Assembly (NCBI GenBank): GCA_025201765.1 | Contig: MU623352.1 | Location: 62,001 to 126,000, forward strand | From: Daldinia sp. FL1419 | Lineage: Eukaryota; Ascomycota; Sordariomycetes; Xylariales; Hypoxylaceae | Reading direction: 5' to 3' | Length of the DNA: 64,000 nt | Part shown: positions 12,501 through 23,225 of the stretch, one piece after another | How positions within the stretch are numbered: position 1 is the stretch's first letter | Layout of the letters: each line of letters opens with the position of its first letter | Position numbers and translations under genes: made by a program | The notes under the pieces: generated by a model | What the model was told of the DNA's origin: nothing | The model's input: only the letters and a program-made list of their open reading frames with translations | Databases searched by the model: none

Positions 12501-13828
12501 ATAATGCCTGAAGTTCGGCTGCTCAGCATTATATTATTGATCATCGTTGCCATCGTCCTTTTTCATAGATACCCGGCCCCTATTCACCAGGGAATACATC
12601 TCGAAGATGAGCATTAAGTTGCCTATCAAAGACTTCCTTTCTCTCCTAGCTATCCAACAAGAGCTGGCGAGCTTAAAAGATTTTAGTCGTTTCCAAGTAT
12701 AGCGACTTGATTAGGATGGGTTAGGTTGCCCCTATATGAACCAGCAAATACATCACTTAATTAGGTTATGAAGCAGGGGCTTGTTGTCTACATTAAAACT
12801 AGTGTAAGGATGAAAGGAGAGGCATCACTACGAAATATGCATACGTCTTTGGCTATAGGGGGCGGTTTACGTTCTTTTCGCAATAGTAAGCTTTTACTTC
12901 AGATACCGAGTTATGTCATGTTCGGACCAAGATCCAACCCGTCGAAGATCTATGTTTCTATATTCTGGGCAAATTAAATATAGAAAACGACTAGGGCCGG
13001 TTTATTTCTCTTGTTACGTTGAGGAAGGCTTCTGTGTGTTTAGAATCTGTGTGTTTAGAGAGGCATCGTGGTCTAGTGAGTTCCTGGTAAAGTAGAATTC
13101 GACTCGGCGAATAAGAAGGAAAAGCTTTTAGATACTACCTAGGTATAGAACAAGTATCTATCGGGCAATTCCTATAAGGTACTCTCCTATGCTCCGTTAC
13201 GGTTGGATGATCGTGGTTTGGAGTCTTGAAGTCATCTTCATGAAATTCTCTAAACTTGTAAGCCAGGCCGGCATGAACGAGGCCACAATATAATCTACCA
13301 GATTATGAAACTTGCCACTATATCCCCTCTAGTTATATCGACTCAAGTATAAGAATATTACATAGACTCTTCCATGTCGTTGGGATAAAGTGCGTGTGCG
13401 AGCGAGCGTGTGCGTAGATGGGTAAGTACCTAGGTACCTATTTATATTAGTACCTCTCGAGTAAGGGAGGTACATAGGTACCTCCTAAACAACCTTAACG
13501 TAGATAAGATCACAGAAGCGTTGGAAACCACTTGTAGTGGATAGCGACCGTGTAAACCTAAATCTAGCCCCGCGAAGTGGATCTCACGCGCGGCGAAATA
13601 GCTTTTCCATTTCCCGCGGGGGAGCTTCCAAAATTTCTAGGCGACAAACACCTTGAATTATCAGAAGGCAAGGAAGGCAAGAAGGCAAGCTTCGCGATAC
13701 GTCACTTTTTATTGGGAACTTGCCATTTTATTTATCCGGTCCGAGTCGACATCGAGTGTTCCATCACTCTATTTTAATTTTAATATCATCGACAACCAAA
13801 CACCACAACCAGAGCACATCTGTTCAAC
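9556..13828. other. Gene-free region upstream of the CCT gamma gene
   Basis: No supportable gene. Small tandem tracts occur: CATAG units at 11031-11050 and TGTCG units at 11411-11430. TAGGTACCTA-type palindromes cluster at about 13423-13487. The longest open frame (205 codons, minus strand, 11132-11749) overlaps other frames on both strands and has no recognisable domain. A 95-codon minus frame at 10024-10311 is equally unconvincing. Confidence 0.55.
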
Positions 13829-15727
13829 ATGCAGGCTCCCGTTTTAGTTATGAGTGAGCCCCTCCACAAGCTTCCTCCATGAGCTAAGCTTTGGCGCTTC
13901 GGTGCTTTGGGCACATGTTGGAAATAGCTACTAACTATTCTCGACACAGACACCCAAAGTGGTGATAGACAGACTGGTCGAAAAGCTCAGTTGTCTAACA
14001 TCGCTGCTGCAAAGACGTATGGACTCCTCTTGCTCTGATCGATCCTCGAATTTCCATCGCTAAAATATACCTAACTGCAGTGTTGCCGATATTATTCGAT
14101 CATGTCTCGGTCCCAAAGCCATGCTCAAGATGCTGTTAGATCCTATGGGCGGTATCGTCCTTACCAATGATGGCCATGCTATCCTACGAGAAATCGAAGT
14201 GTCACATCCCGCTGCGAAGAGCATGATCGAGCTAAGCAGAACGCAAGACGAGGAAGTCGGTGACGGTACGACAACCGTCATCATCTTGGGTTAGTAATAT
14301 CGTTCGTGTTAATGGGTAAATTCGTAGAGCTAATCATAAGTTAGCCGGCGAGATCCTAGCACATGCCCTCCCGCAATTAGAACGAAATATACACCCGGTC
14401 GTCATCATTTCCGCCTTTAAGCGCGCTCTCAAGGATGCTCTGGAGATTATCGACGAAATATCCCTACCCATAGACATTAACGACGACAAGGCCATGTTTG
14501 GCTTGATCTCTTCTTCTATCGGCACCAAATTCGTTTCGAGGTGGTCAGATTTAATGTGCAGCCTAGCTCTTAATGCTGTCCGGACAGTCGCCTGGGAGGC
14601 CGGAAATGGCAAGCGGGAAGTTGACATCAAACGATACGCCCGTGTGGAGAAGGTTCCGGGTGGCGAGATCGAGGATAGCAGAGTCCTAGATGGTGTAATG
14701 CTCAACAAGGATATCACTCACCCCAAGATGCGAAGGAAGATCGAGAACCCCAGAATTGTCCTTCTCGACTGCCCCTTGGAATACAAGAAGGGTGAATCCC
14801 AAACCAATATCGAAATTACAAAGGAGGAGGACTGGAACCGTATTCTACAAATTGAAGAGGAGCAGGTCAAGGCTATGTGCGAGTCTATCCTAGCCTTCAA
14901 GCCCGACCTGGTCATCACGGAGAAGGGCGTTTCGGACCTCGCTCAACACTACTTCATGAAGGCAAACGTCACGGCGCTACGAAGAGTCCGAAAGACAGAC
15001 AATAACAGAATAGCTCGTGCAACTGGCGCGACTATTGTGAATAGGGTAGACGATCTCCAGGAGTCGGATATCGGAACCAAGTGTGGTCTATTCGAAATCG
15101 AGAAGATTGGTGATGAATACTTCACCTTCCTTACCAAGTGTACAACCCCTAAGGCATGCACAATTCTACTTCGAGGACCTTCCAAAGATATCCTGAACGA
15201 AATCGAGCGAAACCTCCAGGACGCTATGGGAGTAGCCCGAAACGTTATGTTCCACCCCAGACTATCGCCGGGTGGTGGAGCTACGGAGATGGCAGTCTCA
15301 GTACGCTTAAACCAACTTGCGAGAAATATCGAAGGCGTGCAACAATGGCCCTACAAAGCAGTTGCTGACGCCCTGGAAGTCATCCCCCGAACCTTAGTAC
15401 AGAATGCGGGTGCCAGTCCCGTGAGGGTTCTCACCGAGCTTCGCGCTAAGCAAACAGAGGGCAAGAGTTCGTGGGGTATTAACGGAGACACTGGATCAAT
15501 CGTAGACATGCAGGAATATGGCATCTGGGAGCCTGAGGCTATCAAGCTCCAAAGCATCAAGACTGCCATAGAAGTGAGTTTTTTTTTCTCTCGTCATAAC
15601 TTTATTTGGACTAATTTACTAACTGTTATTTCAGGCTGCTTGCCTCTTACTGAGAGTTGATGATATTTGCAGCGCAAAGAAGGCGCAGCAAGTGGGAGCC
15701 CCCGGACTGGGTGGTGGTGATGATTAA
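13829..15727 (+). CDS. CCT3: T-complex protein 1 subunit gamma (CCT3)
   Basis: Subunit of the cytosolic TRiC/CCT chaperonin, which folds actin, tubulin and WD-repeat proteins with ATP. Five exons: 13829-13853, 13950-14016, 14081-14289, 14345-15573, 15635-15727, giving 540 residues, normal for the family. The start MQAPVLVMN matches the family N-terminus. Recognisable features are TGRKAQLSNI, LGPKAMLKMLLDP, TNDGHAILREI and the ATP/Mg motif GDGTTT (residues 91-96); the C-terminus is DDICSAKKAQQVG followed by a glycine-rich tail. The 25-bp first exon carries only eight codons plus one base. Intron 1 has a CTAAC branch point. The third intron uses the AG at 14343-14344; the nearer AG at 14339-14340 would break the frame. 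Identification is secure. Confidence 0.97.
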
Positions 15728-17458
15728 AGGGGGAAACAAAGTAAAATAATTGGTCATGACGTCGAGCAAGCCTACTAGATGCGGAATATTGAGAGGACAT
15801 ACCCCTTGTACGAACGGCTGGTCTAAAAAGTCACGAGGTAGATGAATTAGATGGCTCTGCTACCGTATTGGCCCAATCATGTCTCTTGTGAGGCATTATC
15901 CTATTCGTGAAGTGATGAAGCCACATACTTTGATCTCGTGTCGTAAATGATTAGTTCTATTACTGATTCGGAAACAGCTTTTGCTAAATATGACCGGTTT
16001 GATAACCGCTACGAGCTTGTTAAGGAGAGTGACTCCTGAAGTCCCAATGTTTTGGTAGCACAGATGACTCCAATTCCTAACTCGTCCAACTTCCATTCAT
16101 CCTAAACTCGAATTTAAAACGCTGTTTCTTAAATTCTTAAATCCAGGTATGTGTATGTCATTTGAGTATACCTGGGTGGTATTGTTTAGGGCGCATAAGA
16201 TATACCTACATAGGTACATATAAGGCTAGGTTAGGTGCTTATGTAGGTAGTTGAAAGCAGCTAAAATATCCCAGAATCGCTCCCCTATTTAAGTTAAACA
16301 ACGACTCTCGTTCCACCCACTTGGTAAATCTTTTACACACTGCCTGAAGCTCTTTCTTATTTTTCTTCGCCCATTTGCTAGGACACAGTCGAATAGTGAG
16401 TGGCACATGCTCTTTGACAATACTGTTACGAGTCTGACTGACTACCTCGTAAGGTAGATACCTACCTAGGTACCTATATATCTAAATACGCGTCTTGAGA
16501 ATGACAGTGAATAACAATGCAAACCTATTTGTTGAGTCATACGTACAACACGCATATAAATTGGACAAGGCAACTCCTTAGAATCCTCCCTCGCCTAAAG
16601 TACTGAGTATGTCTATAATTTTTCCGCCTTGCGTCGTAACACCGCCTGGAGAGATAGTTGCCGCAAGAAAGTGCGTAGCCTAACGCACATTAGTACCATT
16701 CAATGAAGCCATTCACTCGGTTGCTAGGTGTAATTCGTACTAGATAAGGCATAGGACCAAAACTACATGTACTGTATTTACTGTAAGTACTACACTAAAT
16801 ATCATAATGAGTCTACCTTACTTGTATGTACGTTCCTCAGTACGCGTACATTAGGGGCCTAGCTGTATTGGTTATATTAGTATGTACGTGTGAGTCCTTA
16901 GGTACCTACACTTGAATATAATAGTACAGTGCTCTGGTACTTGTATTGAAATTAGTTGCTGGGGCATGTACAACGAAGACAAACTCTATTTCCTTTTGCT
17001 ATTGCGCAACTGCCTAGACCAGGACGCATGTCACTATCTACACTATTTACATACCTAGGTACCTACCTGCCTTACTCACGATAGGCTCGAGTTACTTTGC
17101 TACTCTGCTGATTAGACCCGTTATTCTACTTCAAACTTTATCCTAGTCAGTCGTACCTTCCATTACTTCTTCCGAGTAACATTTAAAGGCCACTTTCCTC
17201 CCATCAATTCAAGTTTGTTTATTTATTTCTCCCACAGCCTACAACTCACAACCTACAACCCACAACCCACAACCCACAACCCACACACAGTCAACTCTCA
17301 TCCTTATCCACCAACAACAAGAGAAACAAACAGCCCACCTAGACAAAAACACCTCCCTTTTCATCTCTAGGCAACTCTTACTAGGTATAACTCTTATTTC
17401 CTACCTACAAGCTATCGACTTGAGACTTGAGAGTTTCAACACTCGACATCACTTTACC
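15728..17458. other. Intergenic region between CCT3 and a predicted nuclear protein gene
   Basis: No gene seen. It contains several TAGGTACCTA-like palindromes (about 16201-16260, 16455-16480 and 17050-17070). A pyrimidine-rich stretch with a 7-bp tandem repeat (17241-17282), probably leader sequence, precedes the next gene. Confidence 0.6.
17241..17282 (+). repeat. ACAACCC tandem repeat in the probable 5' leader
   Basis: Six tandem 7-mers: ACAACTC, ACAACCT, then four ACAACCC. They lie about 180-220 bp upstream of the start codon of the next gene, in C- and A-rich sequence typical of fungal leaders. Confidence 0.85.
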
Positions 17459-18785
17459 ATGACTCCTATTTCTAGGAAGCGTAAGGCCGAACTAGGAGCC
17501 GTAGAACAAGAGGCCCTAGAACAGACACAATTCCAGTCTGAACAGCCTAGCCAAGAAACACCCTCAAAACGTCTGAAACTAACTGATTCGTCTGGGGAGG
17601 CCAACCTTCCCCCCTTACATCCCCACCGTCTTAGACGTCTAAGACGTAATTCAGTTCACTATTACAGGCCGATCGCCGAAAGGAAACGGCCGTTGCCGGT
17701 AGTATTCTTTACTGTCCCGGAAGCAAACCCTCGCCACCAGACGACTGCTAAAGGCCGAAGCAGCAATAACGTGGACATGATCATGGTAGTCAAGTCCCTA
17801 TTTGAGCATGCAGAGTAAGTTCTTTCACAAAATTAACTTCTTCCATATTCGATTTTTACATTCAAGTCTGTATCTGGCTATCTAGTAGACTAACAGGGAA
17901 TATAGCAAATATGGTGTTGCTGCGTTACCTACCAAGGAAGCGTTCGAAACTTGGCTAGAGGAAAACAAGGATACGTTTATCCAGAACAGACAAGCGACTC
18001 AAGCGCAGCCGTCTCAGGATTCACTTCGTGCTGCCACTCATCCTGGGGGATTTCCAGAGATGCCAGCCACCCAAGATGATCCTACAGCCAGACATCATCC
18101 CCGCCAGCCACAAGCCGTTCCTATTACCAGCCAAACGACTATCCGCAGAGTAATTCGCACCGCTCGCCATAGTGCAGCTTATCTATTGAGCCGAGCTGCA
18201 ACAATCCTCGAGGGCACAGAGACAGAGCTAGGTACACACAGAGAAGGACAGCAGGCTCATCACCAGCCAGGGCCTATAGGAGCGATGGCGTCTCGTGGAG
18301 AAGACGATATCGTTGAAGAAAAGGATGCAAACGCAGTCGGAGTCAAAACAGAGCCGACCTGGACGAGGCCGGTGGCGCCGCCGTTAGACCGACGCTTCTT
18401 TCACCCCAATGGCGAACTGCATTCCGTATATAAGTATCTGACTGCGCAAATCCCGTTACCAAGACAATGGGTGCGATGGGCCATTGACAATGGGATCAAT
18501 GAAGTACCAGAGCGTGGGGATATCCGCGAGCCTGGTGTGTATGTCGCGGAGGATACATTCAATTACGGTGGCTTGTTCGAAGCAGTTCATCGCGGTTGTT
18601 TCAAGACATACATACGAACGATTGATTACTACGTCGAGCATTGGCCCATGGTGCGAGGGTGCAGAGATATAGAGACGAAGACTCTAACATTGCATCGCCT
18701 TCCGGCTCAACCACCATCGCTTCAACGTGTTGAGTCGAATATCCAAAGAATACAGGAGTCAATTGTACCATCTCCACAGCCGTAA
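17459..18785 (+). CDS. Unrecognised 411-residue protein, probably nuclear
   Basis: Two exons (17459-17814 and 17906-18785) joined by an intron with GTAAGT donor, CTAAC branch point and TAG acceptor. I chose the ATG at 17459 (MTPISRKRKAEL) over an in-frame ATG 39 bp upstream because its context is better and basic sequence follows at once. Basic clusters RKRKAE, SKRLKL and RRLRR near the N-terminus suggest nuclear import. The middle (about residues 140-280) is rich in Q, P, T and H and looks disordered. The last part (about 290-385) looks folded, with aromatic-rich sequence such as RQWVRWAID and YGGLFEAVHRG. I do not recognise a family. The clean intron supports a real gene. Confidence 0.75.
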
Positions 18786-20266
18786 ACCGTCATGGGAATA
18801 AGGGCGGAACCTTCTGTCTATACCGGGAGGCTTTAGACGGTTCGGTAGTTTGACTACATATGTTGGCGAGCTCGTTCTAAACACCTAAGACAATCCTACT
18901 CATACCAGCCTACATTTGTACCATTGTCACTATGGTGGTCGTAATGACAGCCTAGTTGTTATCTATTAACGCGAAGGCCGGCCACTTATATTTTACCTAC
19001 TCGGCATCTTCGCTACCGCCTGACGGATGCAAATTGACCGTCCTTGATAAGTCTAGCTTATTGCGGCATATATTAAGGCTGTTAACCAAGCGGAACGAGT
19101 CATGTCAATGCTTCAGGGGCTCTACTAGCATATACAAACCATTATGCTGTCCGAATACGTTAGGGTTTTCGGAGTGGGATCCGATTACTATTGGCAGAAT
19201 GCCTGGGCCACAGAGGTTGGCTATACACCGTTTTATTTAACTCCCTTTCTTTTTCTTCACATCCTTGTAACTTAATATCCCCAGACAACCAGAGGGAAAT
19301 GGTAGAAAATCAAGTTCGTCTAGCGAATAATGTCTCGTAACAAGCATCGTTCTTTTTCTCGGCGGCTTGTAACTGGCCGTCGCCGCTCGCAGAAAATATT
19401 TTACGTGGCGTGGAACGCCCGGTAATGACCATGGAAACGGAAACAGCAAGGACTAGCTCCGTGAGAAGAGGAATATAGTAAGCGGGAAAGGGAGCGGTTC
19501 GTCGTCGCCACCACCTCCGCTTATGAACGGTGGTCGGGGAAGCTGTATGATGCGAGAAATAAGCACAATGTCAATAATTATGATTACTGGAAAATATAGG
19601 CGCAAGCGGTCAGGCAAGGATTGCTATTACGATGAGTTTGCGATGAATTTACCTACATAGCCTGGCGACGAAGACCGTTGCGATATTTCTTAGAGGGGCG
19701 GATGTTATGTTCTTGGTACAAACTGGTGCCTTGGATCGTTTGCCGGGAATGGTGATACAGTGATATGCGTGATGGAATTATACCGCTCCCCGACGGAAAG
19801 CAACATGGTTGGGGATATATCAGGTAAGGGATTTTTGGGAGCGAACATGCTGGGATTTCTACTGCCATCTCCTAAGATGCTCCGGTCGGTATTAATGAAG
19901 ACGGAGAGGGAGAATGCATTATAAATTTGGTGCTGAAGCAACTTACGGGCTGGCGGCATGACCAAGCCATTGCCTGCAGACGGAAATAACACAGGAAATT
20001 AGGAGAAGACTCTGCTCTTCTTAATCCGCCGACTTTTGTGGCCAAGCGATGAGACAACGCGACCAACAAGTTGGTCGCAAACACCTATCATTTCTATTCA
20101 AACCCCCACTCTTCATTTCGACGTACGAACCCAATATTATGACCACACCTAAGCTGGCACGGAGGGGTTGACGAGGTTTCGATTTGGCTTGAATGACATC
20201 TGCACAGGAGGCCCGCGTTTTTGAGGTGGTAGTATTTTTGATATATCATTCTTCTCTCCCTCTCGT
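18786..20266. other. Intergenic region without recognisable gene
   Basis: Short overlapping frames on both strands only. I see no intron-linked coding pattern, RNA gene or repeat worth naming. Confidence 0.6.
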
Positions 20267-20872
20267 ATGGAAATCACAATATTTTTCCGTCGACTGAATT
20301 TCCGTACATACAGTAACGATGACGACAATGACGATGATGATCACGACGGTCGTGAGGAGGACGCCATGGTCAGCAGAGCCAGGAACCACATCAATAGGCT
20401 CGCGGACCAATCTGAGCGGAATATCGTCAAAGGAAAGGTAAAAGAGCCTGTTCGGATAGGTTCCGCACAGACCGTACTATGGTTCGGAAAAATCGAGCTC
20501 TGGTATCACTTGAAGGACTTGTCGAAGATACAGGATGAGGAACTCAGACGACTGGAAGATGATTGGCGCACAACCTTTCCAAGGATCACCGCCCGAGTCT
20601 GTAAATTACCCCAGGACCGGTGCCCCGTGGAAATTATCAACGTCGCATACATTAATCATAATAGATACATCATATACCTAATTAGGACGCTGGACCTTCG
20701 AGGAGAAGAAAGTGGGATGTTGATGGTAGGATATCTAGGATATACGGCCATTCACGAGATTCTAGCCTTAGACAGGAGAAGTCCCCAGTATGAAGATATG
20801 AAGAGAGCCCAGTTGAAGCAATACATCGAAATCACTTTTAAAATTAATTCACCTCAAATCATCGTCCTCTAA
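20267..20872 (+). CDS. Unrecognised 201-residue protein with an acidic N-terminal tract
   Basis: Single-exon frame with a true ATG. After about 16 residues there is an acidic run (NDDDNDDDDHDGREED). A mixed, apparently folded region follows, with regular alternation of hydrophobic and charged residues, for example QTVLWFGKIELWYHLKDL and VEIINVAYINHNRYIIYLI; the end is very hydrophobic (IIVL). I recognise no family. Codon use and length make chance unlikely, but it could also be a fragment of a longer gene. No neighbour shares its strand closely. Confidence 0.55.
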   Translation: MEITIFFRRLNFRTYSNDDDNDDDDHDGREEDAMVSRARNHINRLADQSERNIVKGKVKEPVRIGSAQTVLWFGKIELWYHLKDLSKIQDEELRRLEDDWRTTFPRITARVCKLPQDRCPVEIINVAYINHNRYIIYLIRTLDLRGEESGMLMVGYLGYTAIHEILALDRRSPQYEDMKRAQLKQYIEITFKINSPQIIVL

Positions 20873-21340
20873 TACTAAATAACATCCGTCGCGCAAAATA
20901 ACAGCTTAATACTGCCCCCCAGGCATATTAACTAGTATAAGTTCTGCTAAAGTATGTAGTCTCGATGAGGTTAAAACAAGGCTACATTTAAATTGTAGAG
21001 AAATGGTCGAGGAACAAACCGTAGGTTTGAGGAAAAGCCCTGTGCAGGCAGTTCGTTATTGATGTTGCAAAGAGTATGGATATATTCGTGGGGTATGGTT
21101 GGCCTGAAGCCATATACGTGTGGACAATTAACGTAGCCTTTGTCAGGCTGGACACATTTTATGTAGGTAGGTAGGTAGGTAGGTAGGTACGTTTATATTT
21201 CCCTTATATCTACGCCAACTCCTTTTACTGCTATGCTTGACTTCTGGCTCGGACTAGGTATACGCATGTGCACGTAGCTCGAGGTCGTCTAATCTAGGTA
21301 GGTAGGTACCTAGGTAGGGAGGTAGAAAACCGCCCCCCCC
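20873..21340. repeat. Intergenic stretch with TAGG tandem repeat
   Basis: A run of TAGG units (21164-21188) and a second TAGG/TACCTAGG cluster (about 21295-21322) lie between two convergent predicted genes. No gene is seen. Confidence 0.7.
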
Positions 21341-22717
21341 TCACACCCTCCTCCCCAGCCCCTTCTTCGCGCCGACATCCCGCCCCGTGCCGACGCCGAC
21401 GCCGAACCACACCTCGCGGGTCGGCTTCGCGCCGGCCCAGAGGGGGCGGATGCGGCGGGGCTGGGAGGAGTCGGGTTGGAGGATGGGCGGGGTGGGGGAG
21501 GGGAGGGAGAGGGGAGGGAAGGGGTTAGGGGGCGTGGGGACGGCGATGAGCGGGATGGGTTGCGGGGGGGTAGGTGGGGATGGGGACTCGGCCGGGAGAC
21601 GGGAGGAGGGCGTGTGTTGCTTGCGGGTTTGCTGCGCGAGGATGTACGAGGGCCGGAGGTGGGATACTTGGGATATGTGGAAGGGTTTCCCGGCGGAAGG
21701 GCCGGGCGAGGGCTTGTGGATGTCGGGTGTAGGTGTACGGGGAAGGGTGACTCCGGGTTTAGGGACGGGCGAGGGTGTTTTATCCCGTGGCCCTTCACCC
21801 CTGAGGCGCCAGAGCCGCTCGTTGAGCGTGTTGGCTTGGTCTTTGCTCAAGACTTCTTCGAGAAAGGCTTGCGGGATTTGGTGGACTTTGGGTATAGGTT
21901 CAGGGTTGTTATTATCATTATCGTTCCCGCTGTCCTTGTTGCTGTTATCCCCATCCCCATCTGGTCTATTATTCCCGGTACTAGTAACAGCAGCAGTAGT
22001 AGTATCGATACTATGACTGAAGGTGCTTCTCGTGTTAGGAACGTCGCCTCCTTGCTCGACGGCGTAAGGTACGGGAGTCCTAACGAGCTCGGCCAACGCA
22101 TCCTTTAAATTGGGATACGAGGCAGACCTTTGCATCTCCTGAACGAGCCTGTCGAGGCCGTCTAGTTGCATCTTCTCCAAGCCCCCAGAGGCAGGGTATA
22201 TAATCGCACCAGTCCGGCCCAAGAAGTCGCCCACCCGTTTCCGTACACGATACGCGCGGTTCCGCCACGAGGCCAGCTGGCCTGGCATATCGCTGACACT
22301 CCGTTGCGCGAGCCGCGAGCTTGAAGACGCGAGCAACGAGGGCTCGGGAGAAAAAAGCTCGTCGAGGTTGAGAAGACGGTCTAGCGAGCTGCGTCTCTGC
22401 TCCTTGGCTGCCTCCCATGTATCTGGCATTGTCCTGGGCCCTAGTATATTCGGCCTCTTACGAAAAGGCGTGTTAACCCGCCGAGCAAACGGACTTCTTC
22501 TACCCCCCCGAAGCCGCGGCGCGAGCGGTTCTACCGGCGACGACGACATATCCGATCCATCACTTTCTCCCCTCTCCCTCTCCGCTGCCGTCTTCTCCAT
22601 CGGAACAGGGTCTAAATACTCGTTCCGCGTTTCCGGCCCCGTCCACATCAAGCCGCGACGGCTCCGCGGTTTGCTATACGACTTGTTATGTACTAAGTGC
22701 CGCCAGTGATCAGTCAT
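21341..22717 (-). CDS. Unrecognised 458-residue proline-rich, largely disordered protein
   Basis: Single exon. The open frame extends four codons further upstream, but only to a TTG; the first ATG is at 22717 (MTDHWRHLVHNK). The N-terminal half has basic stretches (KPRSRRGL, APRLRGGRRSPFARR) and a segment with regular hydrophobic spacing (about residues 135-230: SWRNRAYRVRKRVGDFLGRTG, then LDRLVQEMQRS). An N/D-rich spacer follows, and the C-terminal 170 residues are P/S/T-rich, ending with GVGVGTGRDVGAKKGLGRR. The 3' part is very GC-rich with a strong purine/pyrimidine strand bias. No domain is recognised. It is probably a conserved fungal protein of unknown role. Confidence 0.7.
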   Translation of the reverse strand: MTDHWRHLVHNKSYSKPRSRRGLMWTGPETRNEYLDPVPMEKTAAERERGESDGSDMSSSPVEPLAPRLRGGRRSPFARRVNTPFRKRPNILGPRTMPDTWEAAKEQRRSSLDRLLNLDELFSPEPSLLASSSSRLAQRSVSDMPGQLASWRNRAYRVRKRVGDFLGRTGAIIYPASGGLEKMQLDGLDRLVQEMQRSASYPNLKDALAELVRTPVPYAVEQGGDVPNTRSTFSHSIDTTTAAVTSTGNNRPDGDGDNSNKDSGNDNDNNNPEPIPKVHQIPQAFLEEVLSKDQANTLNERLWRLRGEGPRDKTPSPVPKPGVTLPRTPTPDIHKPSPGPSAGKPFHISQVSHLRPSYILAQQTRKQHTPSSRLPAESPSPPTPPQPIPLIAVPTPPNPFPPLSLPSPTPPILQPDSSQPRRIRPLWAGAKPTREVWFGVGVGTGRDVGAKKGLGRRV

Positions 22718-23225
22718 GGTAGCGACCAAGGGAAAACAAAAAGACGGTTTCCGATTAGTTGTAACTATTCTCTGTCGAATTCTAATAAGAGAAAGTCTCG
22801 GTTTCTACTAGGTTCTACAGAAACAGAAAAAAAGAAAAAAAAGAAGAGCTGTCTTGAAATCCCATGATTCACTGCCTGAAGGAGAAGGTATTCGGGCATT
22901 TCAGCTCAGGTTTACACGGCTTTGTTCCTGTGTCTTAGGTGTTTGTCTTTATATACTCACATATGACAAAACGGGGTTGTTCATTGTTGTAATTAAGGAA
23001 CTAGGTTAGGTTGTTTGCTTTTATTGATCACCATGAAGTACAATTATATGGATGGGAGTTTCTTTGTGCTCACCAAGACATAGTAAGGATATAGGCATTG
23101 TTTCATTTTGTAAATGCTTCGTTTTAACCATTCTATCTGATATATGCGCCAGTCATAAAGGGTATCGCCAATATGAAAATGAGTAACACATAGTATGAAG
23201 CCGATCAAGGCCCCCTTTTTCAATC
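22718..23225. other. Intergenic region between two minus-strand genes
   Basis: No gene seen. It should contain the 3' end of the phosphatase-like gene and the promoter of the 458-residue protein gene. An A-rich tract lies at 22828-22842. Confidence 0.6.
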
